A stretch of DNA of 64,000 nt. Origin: Heliocidaris tuberculata. Taxonomy: Eukaryota; Echinodermata; Echinoidea; Camarodonta; Echinometridae. The stretch covers positions 32,553,802 to 32,617,801 of the forward strand of contig CM046848.1 in NCBI GenBank assembly GCA_025618425.1, written 5' to 3'. Of this stretch, positions 22,401 through 30,368 are shown in pieces (position 1 is the first letter of the stretch; every line of letters starts with the position of its first letter). The notes beneath the pieces were generated by a model that had not been told where the DNA came from, did no database searches, and saw only the letters and a program-made list of their open reading frames with translations. Position numbers and translations under genes: made by a program.

Positions 22401-24075
22401 TAGATTGTACAAAACTTTGTTCATTTTATTCATTTGCTGTGTTCTTGTTTGCTGTGTTCTCCTACCGTGAGGTGGCTTGTATAGACAATTGAAGTACACC
22501 GTGAAAAGGAACCACTTCAAAACTGCAAAAAGAGTGAATAATATCATGATAATAAGAATAGAAACAATATGAGATATGACTATTTATTTCCACATATTTT
22601 ATTTCATTCATTTATCATACTAATCATCGTGTGTTCTTTCTGTTCCAATATTGAGATGTATCCTTCTTCTTTTAGTCAGACTTCAAGCACTCAGTACTGA
22701 TCAACACAATTACATTTCTCTTTTTATCTGTATTTTGCACTCATATATTCCACAAGGTATCTACATGTAATGAGGGGGGGGGGGGGGGACCCCTTTACTT
22801 TCGTAGCTGTGAGGTTTTGGGTGTGCAATTATGCTATCAAACTACTAGTCATGCAGACATAACTATGAGTTGTAAATCACTCTATCGCTGTATTTGTGAA
22901 ATGAAATTCATTCCCCTTGTCATTGTATTCATATTTGTATAAAGTGTCAATCAGGATCATAACATCTTTCTGTTCCCCAAGCTATCCTAGTTGTAATTGC
23001 ACCATTTTTTCACAATTTAAAAAGAAAGACTTTTTCAATATTTATTCACTAGTCATTAGAATAATATCTTTCTTTTCCCTCCTTTTACACTGCAAATGAA
23101 TGGAATCTAATTTGAAACACATGTACAAATTGTACAAATAAGCTTTAAAAGTCATACAAACATGCTGTTTTTTATTGTATCTTTTCTTCTGTAGTTTGAA
23201 TTCTAATAACCACATACTTAATCAGTTTGGTTAGTGTGGGTCCACCATGTACAGTTGAGGTCAGAGCTTATTAATGGATGCATTACAACATGATTAGAGA
23301 CCACAAAGAAGCATTTCATCAAATATCCATTTTACTTACACATAGATGTACAAACTTTCAATAGCGTTAATTAAAATTTTACCCTTTCGATCTCTGTCCT
23401 GTCTTACACAGAGCGACCCCAGCCCCATCATCAGGAGGTATGCCACGTAGGCCTAACCCTGGTAGACCAGTAGGGAATCATGCAGCACCAGGTCCACCAT
23501 CAGGTGCATCCAGACCCGGACAGCCTAATATACCTGGTAGACCAGACATGCCAAATCGACCAGCTCCATCTATTCCAAGGTAAGACAAACTACCCATCTT
23601 CATGCTTCACCTATATCTAGCATTTAGAGTTTTTATCAATAAGTTAATGCTGTGCTCAGAAATAACCACCAAGACTTGACAGTCGTGGAGGTCCTATGGT
23701 TAGAACCCTTTGAAATGACTCGTAATTCTTTAAGATTATTCCATAAGACATAATGCCAGGAGATGTCTTTAATGATACCTTCTGAATGACAAGCTTTTTC
23801 CCTTAAATGACATTAGTGTAGAGCACTGCCATAAGTCCTCTATTTTAAGTCCTCTATTTCTAGTTATTAAGTTCATAATATTAGACTCATTGATTAATGC
23901 ATCGGTAGCTTTTCTTGTAATCCGTTTTAATGGCATTTGTTTATTTTACATTGATATTAGAATGATATAAGAGAGAATATGCTTTCATTATTTTTCTTAC
24001 AGACGCCCCGAGGCTCCCACAAGACCAACCCCTCCAATACCTGATAGACCAGCAGTACCTTCTAGACCATATTAG
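1403..24075 (+). CDS. DNM: Dynamin GTPase, 3' part of gene (PH, GED and proline-rich tail)
   Basis: Dynamin polymerises on the necks of endocytic vesicles and uses GTP to cut them from the plasma membrane. Exons I can join: 1403-1451 or 2494-2548 (alternatives), 5935-6048, 6841-6950, 15068-15203, 16611-16760, 18580-18636, 19170-19342, 23412-23579, 24003-24075. All have AG/GT borders and compatible phases. Translation gives a PH domain (starting VIRKGW, ending [14 protein letters not shown]), the GED ([20 protein letters not shown], then LMIND, then [18 protein letters not shown]) and a Pro/Arg-rich tail ending VPSRPY. Order and motifs match animal dynamins closely, unlike the dynamin-related Drp1/Vps1 group, which lack PH and proline-rich regions. 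About 344 residues are in the window; the GTPase and most of the middle domain lie upstream of base 1. Exon borders are manual predictions; family identity is very secure. Which vertebrate paralogue is closest cannot be decided by eye. Confidence 0.95.
1452..2493. other. Intron between the alternative dynamin exons
   Basis: AT- and T-rich sequence with no convincing exon or repeat. The pyrimidine tract just before 2493 belongs to the acceptor of exon B. Confidence 0.5.
2494..2548 (+). CDS. DNM: Dynamin alternative exon B (middle/PH linker)
   Basis: The acceptor is TTTTTCCAG ending at 2493; the donor is GTATTG at 2549. The 55-nt exon begins in the same phase as exon A and encodes [18 protein letters not shown], then joins in phase 0 to the PH exon. 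Both exons start TGC and end AACCAG. Splicing A directly to B would read TGC TGC TAA, a stop, so the two cannot be used together. Confidence 0.65.
3205..3400 (-). mobile_element. Retrotransposon 3'-end fragment
   Basis: The block opens with TTCAATTTCAATTCAGTTCA followed by TTTTATTC. This is the reverse complement of an AATAAAA-(TTGAA)n tail as found at the 3' ends of many invertebrate LINEs. No reverse transcriptase coding remains. A similar head is present at the right edge of the window (63770). The right boundary is approximate. Confidence 0.4.
4180..4330 (+). mobile_element. tRNA-SINE 3' fragment
   Basis: Contains GGCAAGACATTAATCTACAT, then TTTGCCACA and ACCCAG. This series is shared with the body of the fuller SINE copy at 7131-7400 and with the copy near 53730. 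The tRNA-like head is missing. Confidence 0.5.
5430..5812 (+). mobile_element. MITE family with AAAG-ATAAAGTT termini
   Basis: The left end reads AAAGATAAAGTTACGTTCTA; the right end reads CCCAGAACTCAACCTTCCCT then TT, an imperfect inverted repeat. A reverse-orientation copy lies at 21847-22190, where the termini are better preserved. A third copy ends at the NLR exon 3 acceptor (43500-43763). No coding capacity, so it is a non-autonomous DNA element by inference. Confidence 0.55.
5935..6048 (+). CDS. DNM: Dynamin exon: PH domain, first part
   Basis: Acceptor TTCAG at 5934, donor GTAAGA at 6049; 114 nt, phase 0 to 0, 38 residues from [10 protein letters not shown] to LGWYKDDE. It covers the first PH strands, including the conserved [19 protein letters not shown] series of dynamins. 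Confidence 0.93.
6049..6840. other. Dynamin intron
   Basis: AT-rich, with short T runs at 6368 and 6689. No repeat or gene recognised. Confidence 0.5.
6841..6950 (+). CDS. DNM: Dynamin exon: PH domain, middle part
   Basis: Acceptor CCTTGTAG at 6840, donor GTAAAC at 6951; 110 nt ending in phase 2 (AG of a split Arg). Residues run from [17 protein letters not shown] to AFSIFNPDQ. The pattern KYM-L--LKLRD--GFMS-KH-F--FN matches the dynamin PH domain. Confidence 0.93.
7131..7400 (+). mobile_element. tRNA-derived SINE
   Basis: The head resembles a tRNA: GTCGTAGTCGAGTGGTTTAA as A box, and GGTTCGAACCCC about 40 bases later as B box. A body follows with AAGACATTAATCTATGTTTG and ACCCAGGGTGTTAAATGGG, then a tail of ATT repeats. 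The body is shared with copies near 4180, 19800 and 53730. Too long and lacking tRNA arms to be a real tRNA gene. RNA polymerase III transcription is expected for the family but not shown here. Confidence 0.7.
7399..8254. mobile_element. Foldback DNA element with 39-bp inverted termini
   Basis: Left terminus CAGGTTTTCCTGCCCATTTT (7399 onward) pairs with the reverse complement of the right terminus, CAGGTTTTCCCGTCCATTTT (ending 8254); similarity runs about 39 bases. The interior is full of degenerate ATTTTCGTCA-type short repeats in both orientations and carries a tandem duplication of about 124 bp. The element starts in the ATT tail of the SINE at 7131-7400. No coding capacity. Confidence 0.65.
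7590..7840 (+). repeat. Two tandem copies of a 124-bp unit
   Basis: Each unit begins GTCACAGTAGCTGAGCAC and ends ATTATTGCCTTTATTGA. The copies, about 7590-7713 and 7714-7840, differ at scattered bases, so the duplication is not recent. It lies inside the foldback element at 7399-8254. Confidence 0.7.
8683..8880 (+). mobile_element. tRNA-derived SINE, second type
   Basis: The head is GGCGCGATGGCTCAGTGGTA (A-box like), followed by CTGGGTTCAAAACCAAG (B-box like), then GTGCCCTTTGGTAAGGCATT. The head differs from the copy at 7131, but the CTTTGGTAAGGCATTAATC motif is related to its body. Boundaries are approximate. Confidence 0.6.
8972..9294. mobile_element. Foldback element, GGGGGTGTTTCATAAAGC termini
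   Basis: The left end reads GGGGGGTGTTTCATAAAGCT; the right end reads AGCTTTATGAAACACCCCC. Pairing extends inward through CGTAAAGTTACGCATGACTT and its mirror. About 323 bp, no coding. Its termini resemble those of the foldbacks at 16773 and 60295. Confidence 0.65.
9600..9826 (+). mobile_element. LINE 3'-end fragment with pentamer tail
   Basis: GGGTCCCCAGGAAGAATGGC is followed by AACTAAATAAAAC and then repeats of AATTC and AAATC. A 3' UTR remnant ending in a short tandem repeat is typical of truncated CR1/L2-type LINEs. The left limit is a guess. Confidence 0.45.
11590..12069. mobile_element. MITE, TTAAAGGGA...TCCCTTTAA termini
   Basis: Left end TTAAAGGGATTCACCCTGAT; right end GGGGTGAACTTTCCCTTTAA, forming an inverted repeat. 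The interior has AACTTCAAAAGTCCATAACT and CAAACTTTCGCCAATATTT, shared in altered form with the copies at 16974-18040 and 52010-52596. About 480 bp, non-coding. Confidence 0.6.
12516..12895 (-). mobile_element. Truncated copy of the CCCTTTCAGGAC element family
   Basis: Reads ACCACATTATGTGGTTTGGC through to AAAATGTGATCAATTTAGCCC, the reverse complement of much of the element at 20726-21139. The outer inverted repeat is lost on both sides. Confidence 0.6.
14264..14401. mobile_element. 138-bp foldback, GGGGAGCGTTTCATCAAG termini
   Basis: A near-perfect hairpin: left GGGGAGCGTTTCATCAAG, right CTTGATGAAACGCTCCCC, each continued by TTTTGTCAGTGATTTTTAC. The loop holds CCAATCAGATGTAAGGATTT. A copy of the same 138-bp length lies in opposite orientation at 28059-28196. 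Confidence 0.75.
14805..14851 (+). pseudogene. Degenerate partial copy of the third PH exon start
   Basis: ATTGTTGCTTCTCTCTTGGG is followed by AACATCTACGAGAACTGCAAGACC; the latter part matches the start of the true exon at 15068 at about 21 of 25 bases. Translated it reads NIYENCKT against NIYKDYKT. The acceptor AG is replaced by GG, so it should not splice. A chance match is possible. Confidence 0.3.
15068..15203 (+). CDS. DNM: Dynamin exon: PH domain, end
   Basis: Acceptor CCATAG at 15067, donor GTACGT at 15204; 136 nt from phase 2 to phase 0. Completes the split Arg and encodes [15 protein letters not shown], then [19 protein letters not shown] and an acidic end [28 protein letters not shown] is a dynamin signature at the last PH helix. 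Confidence 0.95.
15272..16110. mobile_element. Foldback element with nested element, TCAGGGTTCC termini
   Basis: A perfect 10-bp inverted repeat: TCAGGGTTCC at 15272 and GGAACCCTGA ending at 16110. Repeats of GTCATGGAAA lie next to both ends. Inside is a complete smaller foldback (15602-15757), and sequence on each side of that carries TATTGCCCG-type repeats that may be a third layer. It lies in the dynamin intron 15204-16610. Non-coding. Confidence 0.6.
15602..15757. mobile_element. Foldback, GGCCCCGTTGCATAAAAGTT termini
   Basis: Left GGCCCCGTTGCATAAAAGTT pairs with right AACTTTTATGCAACGGGGCC. Several TGGTAACTT/AAGTTACCA motifs extend the hairpin. The loop contains GATTGGCTGTTGAGC, which resembles the loop of other foldbacks here (GATTGGCTGAGAGC). 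Confidence 0.7.
16611..16760 (+). CDS. DNM: Dynamin exon: start of GTPase effector domain
   Basis: Acceptor GACAGCAG at 16610, donor GTAAGT at 16761; 150 nt, phase 0 to 0, 50 residues. Begins KGNDSAVS and then [20 protein letters not shown], the strongly conserved dynamin GED start, and ends CMALMIND. The GED packs against the stalk and drives assembly-stimulated GTP hydrolysis. The last 44 bases and the donor belong to a 544-bp tandem duplication. Confidence 0.96.
16717..17804 (+). repeat. Perfect 544-bp tandem duplication across a dynamin exon end
   Basis: Unit 1 is 16717-17260 and unit 2 is 17261-17804; I see no difference between them on reading. Each starts GAGACCTGGTACCAAAGACA, within the GED exon, and ends AACATATGAGCAAT. 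The unit carries the last 44 exon bases, the GTAAGT donor, a 148-bp foldback and the left part of a MITE. Unit 2 has no splice acceptor, so it cannot be a complete exon. Identity suggests either a very recent event or an assembly artefact. Confidence 0.9.
16773..16920. mobile_element. 148-bp foldback, GGGC...TTTCATAAAACTTG termini
   Basis: Left GGGCACCATTTCATAAAACT pairs with right AGTTTTATGAAACAGGGCCC. The centre holds CCAATCAGATGCAAGGATTT, then CAGTAGCTTATAAC. Duplicated at 17317-17464 by the 544-bp tandem repeat. Confidence 0.75.
16974..18040. mobile_element. MITE, TTAAAAGGAAAGTCCACC termini, split by duplication
   Basis: Left end TTAAAAGGAAAGTCCACCTT; right end GGTGGACTTTCCCTTTAA at 18040. 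The 544-bp duplication copied its left half, so the left end appears again at about 17518. Without the duplication the element is about 520 bp, similar to the copy at 11590-12069. Confidence 0.6.
18062..18148 (+). CDS. Candidate cassette exon of dynamin GED (unproven)
   Basis: Acceptor GGCTTTCGGCAG ends at 18061 and donor GTAAGTCAGT starts at 18149. The 87 nt are open in phase 0 to 0, matching the flanking exons, and encode 29 residues from [10 protein letters not shown] to YIMALMIND. The last seven residues, MALMIND, and the donor repeat the end of exon 16611-16760 exactly (32 identical bases, 18127-18158). Inclusion would insert an extra segment into the GED, which might damage folding. It may be only a fossil of exon-end duplication. 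Confidence 0.3.
18266..18287 (+). repeat. Poly-G run
   Basis: A run of about 17-18 G residues in the intron before the next GED exon. Could form a G-quadruplex and is prone to length errors. Confidence 0.8.
18580..18636 (+). CDS. DNM: Dynamin exon: GED middle
   Basis: Acceptor TTCCTGCCAG at 18579, donor GTAAAT at 18637; 57 nt, phase 0 to 0, residues [19 protein letters not shown]. The vertebrate equivalent is T-K-E-F-I-F-S-E-L-L-A-N-L-Y-S, a near-identical GED helix. Confidence 0.94.
19170..19342 (+). CDS. DNM: Dynamin exon: GED end and start of proline-rich tail
   Basis: Acceptor GGTTGCTAG at 19169, donor GTACGT at 19343; 173 nt, phase 0 to 2. Begins [20 protein letters not shown], then [18 protein letters not shown], ending the GED. 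The exon closes with the first proline motif, [11 protein letters not shown], and KPFN plus a split Gly. Confidence 0.95.
19376..19960 (+). mobile_element. tRNA-SINE with duplicated head
   Basis: GGTTTAGGGTTTGAATC (B-box like), preceded by GGTGTAGTGGTTCATTCGCT (A-box like), occurs twice: in a block of about 19380-19565 and again at about 19573-19765. The shared SINE body, CCAAGGTGTTAAATGGGTAC, follows only the second head. The copies differ at several bases, so the duplication is old. Confidence 0.6.
20726..21139 (+). mobile_element. DNA element, TAACCCTTTCAGGACAG termini
   Basis: Left end TAACCCTTTCAGGACAG pairs with right end TTGTCCTGAAAGGGTTA. About 414 bp, non-coding. The interior carries three TTGCCAATTT or AAATTGGCAA motifs. 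A second full copy lies at 50753-51163, a truncated one at 12516-12895, and a diverged relative around 59800-60195. Confidence 0.75.
21847..22190 (-). mobile_element. Reversed MITE copy, AAAGATAAAGTT family
   Basis: Reads AAAGAGAAGGTCGAGTTCTG at the left and CCAGAACTCAACTTTATCTT then T at the right, an inverted repeat of about 21 bp. The interior matches the reverse complement of 5430-5812, for example AGTCCTTTTCAGGGGACATT. Confidence 0.6.
23412..23579 (+). CDS. DNM: Dynamin exon: proline/arginine-rich domain
   Basis: Acceptor TTACACAG at 23411, donor GTAAGA at 23580; 168 nt, entering in phase 2 and leaving in phase 2. Encodes [20 protein letters not shown] through [10 protein letters not shown]. 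Repeated RPxxP and PxRP motifs are the usual SH3-binding sites of dynamin for amphiphysin, endophilin and similar partners; which partner binds is inference. Confidence 0.9.
24003..24075 (+). CDS. DNM: Dynamin last coding exon and stop
   Basis: Acceptor TTTCTTACAG at 24002. Completes a split Arg and encodes [16 protein letters not shown] and AVPSRPY, then TAG at 24073-24075. The final motif, VPSRPY, is another likely SH3 ligand. Confidence 0.92.
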
Positions 24076-24261
24076 ACTGGTCATGTCAGAGGTCATTCAG
24101 TTAAGAAATCATATTAGAGAGAACAAATGTCACATTATGGAGGACAGTCAAAGGTCATATTTAGAATCTATTTCACTCATTTAAACGTGGCGCTCATTAG
24201 AGACACATCATGGCTGTGAACCCTGCCATCAGGTCTATACAACATAAGGTCAAAGGTCAGT

Positions 24262-24267
24262 AATAAA
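24262..24267 (+). terminator. Proximal poly(A) signal candidate (dynamin)
   Basis: AATAAA about 190 bases after the dynamin stop codon, in TCAGTAATAAAAGAGG. It could end a short 3' UTR. Confidence 0.35.
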
Positions 24268-27200
24268 AGAGGAAAATTGATAGTCACTGCAATGCTTTAA
24301 AAGTATGAAATAACAGAGGAAATACATAATGCCTGATAGAAAGAAGAAGAGCTTTTTGAGGTCACATGAAAGATCAAGTCATCACTGTTATTGGTGGCCA
24401 CCAGTGTCTTGCGAAAAACAATCAAGGAATTCAAAACCAATAATGCTTCTGGACTGTCATCGTCAGCAATGAACAACTCCGTCATTACATGGTGGTTACA
24501 ATCTACATTGAAAACAGAAAGCTGAGGGTTTCTGGAATAAGAAGTACAGTTATTGTATGAATCAGTGCAGTATGTGCAGGTATGATGCAGTTGTGGGCCA
24601 AGACACCATGCTATGAGCAGTTGCACCAACCCCTGTCGCAATGGAGATACTTATAACATGGCTCGTAATGTACATGTAACCACAGCATATACCTTCATTC
24701 TTTGCATGGATGAGTACAGAGGTAGTTGTCTTTTCTGATGCCTCAGAATACTTTTATACAGTCTGTTGAGAGCCAGAAGGACGTTAACTCTTTGTTATAG
24801 GATTATGCGATAATGCCCTTCCAGCTCTCAGCAGACGATACAGTGAGGGGGTCATTTACCTTTGGGTACAACATGTCTTTTTGTATATTGTACAGGTGTT
24901 TTATATTTTCCAGGAGTATCATACTCCATTTCATTAACCAAGTACATATACTAACTTTTGCCATAGAAAAGAGAATGAAGAAATAGGACGCAAGTAACGT
25001 TAAGAAGGAAACTATATTAGGGAGATGTCAGTGTGCACCATCTCCAAACAGATTCATATGCACATGTATGTAATGTACATTGCTCACTTAAATAGATTGG
25101 TGTATATTGTCCATGATAGAATCATGTATCTACCAAATGATCCACTATGATATTATCGCTGTATATATTATTCCCTTTCGTATGATGCAAATTTCAATTA
25201 ATGATGATATGAGATCTTTGTCACATTGTGTACTGTGGAATTTTCTAAATTGTTCCAGTGCATGTATGCTGTTGGCGGATTAGCAGAGTGATGCATGTAC
25301 AAACATTCACTTTTTTGTGGAATGATTTGACAGCGCTGTTGCCAAAGTTTGATTTCTTATTTTATCCCTCTTATTGACAATTTTTTTAAAATTTTGTCTA
25401 GTAATTAGTGATAATGTAATAAGTGATCTTTTCCAAAGTAGATACAAACAGATGTTAAAGAAGAGCAGAGGTTCACATATTGTGCAAATACGTGGCTAAG
25501 AACAGCATGACTACGTACATAGACGAGGAGGTACACTATTAGTACAGTGTCATCTTACCTCTTTTCCATTTATCTCTTTATTTTGTCCAATACTTACAAT
25601 TTAATATGGACATTGTAACTTTAAAATGAACTTAAATGCAGACTCATTGTGTTAAAGTAAGTGTGAGGAAAGTAATAATTTGTTTGTTTTAGAGCACAAA
25701 GGATGTGAGATATTGGCAGGGTTTATTGACCTAATGCCCTTCTTGCTCTCAAAGGAGAAGCTTAGATGTAACTCTGACCATGTCATGGGATTGAGAAAGA
25801 GACGTGATTGATAAGACATGAATATACATGTCTGTATGAGTTTAAAAAGCCATACAATTGTGAACATTTTGTAAGACCCCTTTTAGAACTTGTGATATTA
25901 TAATTAATGACTGCAGTGGACATGTGGAACTGGAAAGTGTAGATATATATCAATCCATAAACCGTTGAATTTGTGAACCTTTGTATAAACAAAGACATGT
26001 AGGTGGCAATGATGATTATATCAATTTGTGAAATGGTAAAATGAAGGAAAGGCACTTGTGTTACAAATGAAAACAATGTCTTTCAAAGCATTATAAATGT
26101 TATCTTTCGTATTTATACATATAAGTAGAGTCCTGCCCCCATTTTGATCTTCATACGTTCATTGCTAGTTCATTATTTCTTTCATCAATGTAGTACTTTC
26201 CCTTTGTAAAAGTTTGATTTGTTGATTAGATTCATAGGCAGGATATGCATGTACCATCGCAACTTTAATTTTCTTTTAACAATTTATATTAGCAATTATT
26301 GACCATGATATTGTTTGTTTGTTTGTTTTTCTTCCACTGCTTATTATTAGCTTCCACAGAAAAATGGGAGGTGGAAATATTCAAAGGTCGTCGTTGGTTC
26401 CTGTTGAAATGATATTATTTTGACATCTTGTTGAAGCTGTTCTCCTAGCAATTTCATGTACTCTTACTCTTAATGTTCACCTCTACACAATGTAGATACC
26501 TATATGGAATGTGATACACTTTTCTGACAATATCATCTGTAATATCTACTTCACTACATATACACAACTGTGAAATCAAATTCTTATTTTGTGCCGAGAA
26601 TCCATTTTGTCCGTCAATATTTTACAAGATCATCAGTATTCATTTTGCAGGGATTTTTTATGGTAAGTGTAGATGTGCTTCTGATGGAAGATGATATGAC
26701 GTAATGATTATATAGTCTGCATATTTTCCTTCAATCGCTATGGGATGTGTTTGTCTTTGTTCACTTTAAGATGTTTTTATTCTGACACTTGGTTCACTTC
26801 AAGATCTTTTTATGTGTTTTATACCTGTAAAAGAATAGAGCACAACAGGGCAAACATTTTTTTTTCCTTGGGGCTTATGTAAGTTAGTTTCCTGGTAGAA
26901 TCAATGGCTTTGTGATGTTTAAAAGATACTGTACTTTATATATTTATCATGTATATCATAGTTAAGCATTATAGATTGGATTGTGTTTTAATAGTTATTT
27001 ACTGAAGGTCATTATTTCTTCCTTTGAACTGTCTTGTCTTTTCATTGTGATAACTCCTTTCCCAAATCACCCTTTTGTTGATTATGTCCCACTTAAGTCC
27101 TTTTTTATATATGTGAGATATTGTCAACTTGTGCAACTCCCATCTTAGCAGGAATTATATATGAAAAATGTCATAATGATATGGAACATGTAAATGTTAA

Positions 27201-28058
27201 TTGGTGATTATTTTAATCATTTATCACAGTTTTAATTAGTGTTGATACATAGGCTCCTTAGTGTCAGTAGTAGTCTCCATGTTTTAAGTAAGAGTCGTTA
27301 TGGTGTAGCATGGTAGAGCTTTTATTTTCATCACTTATTTAAAATTCAAACAAGTTTTATTTCACATTATGTTTCAAACTTCTTGTCATTCCAACCTAAA
27401 GATTTTCGCACTATTTTTTTTTTGTGTGTATAGGAACTATAGAAATAATTATATCGCTGTACATGTATTTGGGGGGGGGTAGGGATTTGAGATATTGCAG
27501 ATAGCATTTTGTTAGGAAATATATTTATATGGCATTAAGAAGTTTGTAGACATTGGTATCTATTCAACTGGTTATAAGAAAATTTGATTTTAATCAGTGG
27601 ATTTCCACTGATAGCTATAGAAAAAATTCTAAATGGGAGGGGAAAAAATGATGATAAATAAGATTTCTAATTGTGATTATTGAGATAAAGTTATAAACAA
27701 GTACTTTGTACACCCCTTGGATAATTTCCCTGTATTTTCAACAAAATCGGTGTTTGTTTATAAATGTCAGGTAGTTATGTGGCGTGAATGCTTCAGAAGA
27801 GAAATGCTGGCTATGCGAGAGATGTCACTTCCATCTTGTCAGTCAAAGAAATTCATGCACATATTTATACACAGAGGCAACTGCCTGATCACCCCAGTCA
27901 CATATTTTCTCCATACCGATCTCTTACTTGCCCGTTCAGGGGTTATGTCATTTTTTGTTCAGTCTATATTGTCAATCTCGTGTCGGTCTGGTTGGTTTGA
28001 CTCGGGTATGGTGCAGGCCTGACAAATAATTGAATCCAGATAAGCCAATGAGTGTGAA

Positions 28059-28196
28059 GGGGAGCGTTTCATCAAGTGTCTTGTCAGTGATTTTTACTGA
28101 CAACTGTTATAAGCTACTGAAATCCTTGCATCTGATTGGCTGAGAGCAAATTTGTCGGTAAAAATCACTGACAAAATACTTGATGAAATGCTCCCC
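28059..28196. mobile_element. 138-bp foldback, inverted relative to 14264
   Basis: Left GGGGAGCGTTTCATCAAG, right CTTGATGAAATGCTCCCC. The loop reads AAATCCTTGCATCTGATTGG, the reverse complement of the loop at 14264-14401. Same length, so a second insertion of one family. It lies in the putative dynamin 3' UTR. Confidence 0.75.
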
Positions 28197-29556
28197 TGGT
28201 CAAAAGGCTTTATCTGTGTAGTTCACCTGTTTGCCCTTGTATTAATGGCATATAATGCAATAATAAGATAAATAATAAAATAAGACCAAAATGTCCTGAC
28301 AATAAGCCAGTTCGTAGATACAATCTGAGCATCAGCAGATAAAGGTCATCTGTGACAAATTCTAAAACCCACTGACACGAATACTTGATATGTGCTCATG
28401 AATGTCATGTTATAATTATTCAGTTATTCACCAATGGTGCATTCCATGATACCCAGGTGGAAGTATGCTTTCCAAAAGGCGAAACAAAAGCTATTCATGA
28501 GGCACATATATCACTTTGAGAGTGATTATTCTAAAGTGCACAAAGTTGGACATTTCCATGTTTAAAATATCTGTGGATATTTGGGGTCATTTGGGACATG
28601 TGCTAACTACGAACTTGTCTATTTTTCTGAGGGTTCACTTCACAAGACCAACATCGTTGGACTGATGGGCTGTAGGTCTACTGGGATATTCCCGCACTGA
28701 TTTGCCTGGTGAGTCTGAAAATGTCGCTATTGCCTCTGTGCCCAGGTTTTCATGAATTTACCCAATGTTCTTGATTTCTAAAGTGGAATTCACACCTTCG
28801 CTGCAGCTGGCATAGGTGAGACTATTGTTGATTTTAAAGGAGTCCGCTTTTTAAACTTTGTAAGAAGTAAGCATGAAATGCAAAGACTTTTCAAAAAGAG
28901 AAACATGATACTTGGCATACCATGAACTGATTTGTTGCATATACTTTTATGCATGTGATAGAATTGTTTTTGTACTCTATCTTTCACATTTTCCCCTTGT
29001 TATTCACTTCATTATTATTTCCATTTGATGACCAATTTGATTAGTTTTATTTTATTCTACTGCAATACATTTATTGAAATCTGTGATATATTGCACATTG
29101 TGTCATATTTCCTTTCTTTTCATCAAAATTGAGTGATTTCTATCATTGTATTGAAAATCCTTTTTGCTTGACTTTAAACCAGAAATAGTACTTAAACTGC
29201 TTCAGGAATAAGTTCATCAAAGCTTGCAATTAATAATCTGAAAATTAATTGAATTCAATAGAAAATCATTTCTAGAATGTTTATGAATCCATGTCTTTGA
29301 CAGTGGGAATAATTGTTTATAGATTTTATGTCAAAAGATAAACACTGTGGCTCTTCAGCCAAAATGCTGTAAGAAAAGAACAATTGTGTTATTGCATGAC
29401 TCGATTCAAATTATTCTTATACCAGAAAGAAATTGTTTTCATTTTTTTTCTCCCTTCTATTCCTAATTTGGTTTTCATATATTGCAAAATGGTAATGGTA
29501 ATGTAATGTTTGCTATTGGGAATATGCATGGATTCCATATACTTTAAAGAACTTCC

Positions 29557-29574
29557 TCCCCCCCCCCCCCCCTC

Positions 29575-29651
<77 letters not shown>

Positions 29652-29715
29652 ACTCTTTCTCTCTCTCTCTCACTCTCTCTCATTCTCTCTATTGCATCTC
29701 TCCTTATTTCTCTCT
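29557..29715 (+). repeat. Poly-C plus CT microsatellite
   Basis: About 15 C residues, then mostly uninterrupted CT repeats for about 75 bases, then a degenerate CT-rich stretch. The apparent long open frames here are low-complexity artefacts. Confidence 0.9.
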
Positions 29716-30276
29716 CACAAGTTGGATTCATGTGGACAAAACAATTATCACCAATTACAAAGATTTACTGCATGATTGATTTTAATTGCTTCTAATGATT
29801 TTGATCCAAAGATGATTTATATACAGAACTTTGAAGCAGTGAACTCTTAACAATGGAAGACAACAGAGATGTGGTGAAGCATCACTACATATGTAAAATT
29901 GCTTAGTCTTCAAAATGATTTATTTTTGTTCAATTATTGTACATGATGAAGAAAAGTCTTTGATGGATAAACATATTATAATGCAAAGCCTTTTAAGAAT
30001 GAATGAGAAGACTTGACAAACAAAGAGTAAGGTTGGGAATGACAAAGAATACAATGTTTCTTTTCCAAATACAGTTATGTATGGATAAGTCATGATACAT
30101 GTAATGCAGTAATGTGACTGCAGTTAGAAAGTGGATGTGAAGAAGTTCATATTTTGCTATATCTTTATAAGTTGATTTTTTAAAATGAGTTATCTAAATA
30201 GTGGCACCCTGTTGTAGGATTCCTGCAAAATGGCATTTTGTATAGTTATTATAATTATATTATAAATGAGCTAAGC

Positions 30277-30368
30277 AATAAAGGTCTAAATACCCTATGA
30301 TAATTATTTATGTTGAGATATGTCTATTAGGTGTACCAAATGTCATGAGAACAGTGTGGAGAAATAAA
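30277..30368 (+). terminator. Distal poly(A) signal candidates (dynamin)
   Basis: AATAAA occurs at 30277-30282 (GCAATAAAGG) and 30363-30368 (GAAATAAAGATC), the latter with a GT-rich stretch soon after (TGTGTTTGTTTTGTGTCC). Either could end a long dynamin transcript. Confidence 0.35.

Larger units (their letters stand above)
19343..23411. other. Dynamin intron before the proline-rich exons
   Basis: No exon found. Holds the duplicated-head SINE (19376-19960), a complete CCCTTTCAGGAC element (20726-21139), a reversed MITE (21847-22190) and a poly-G run at 22777-22789. The remainder is AT-rich with nothing recognised. Confidence 0.5.

Noticed and set aside
24297..24641. 114-residue minus-strand open frame in the dynamin 3' region
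   Set aside because: No recognisable motif, no splice-site logic, and it lies in the likely 3' UTR; chance open frame.
27717..28022. 101-residue plus-strand open frame
   Set aside because: No domain, overlaps the likely dynamin 3' UTR, and has no compatible splice sites.
29510..29779. Ser/Leu-rich and Arg/Glu-rich open frames
   Set aside because: CT microsatellite read in different frames; not a gene.
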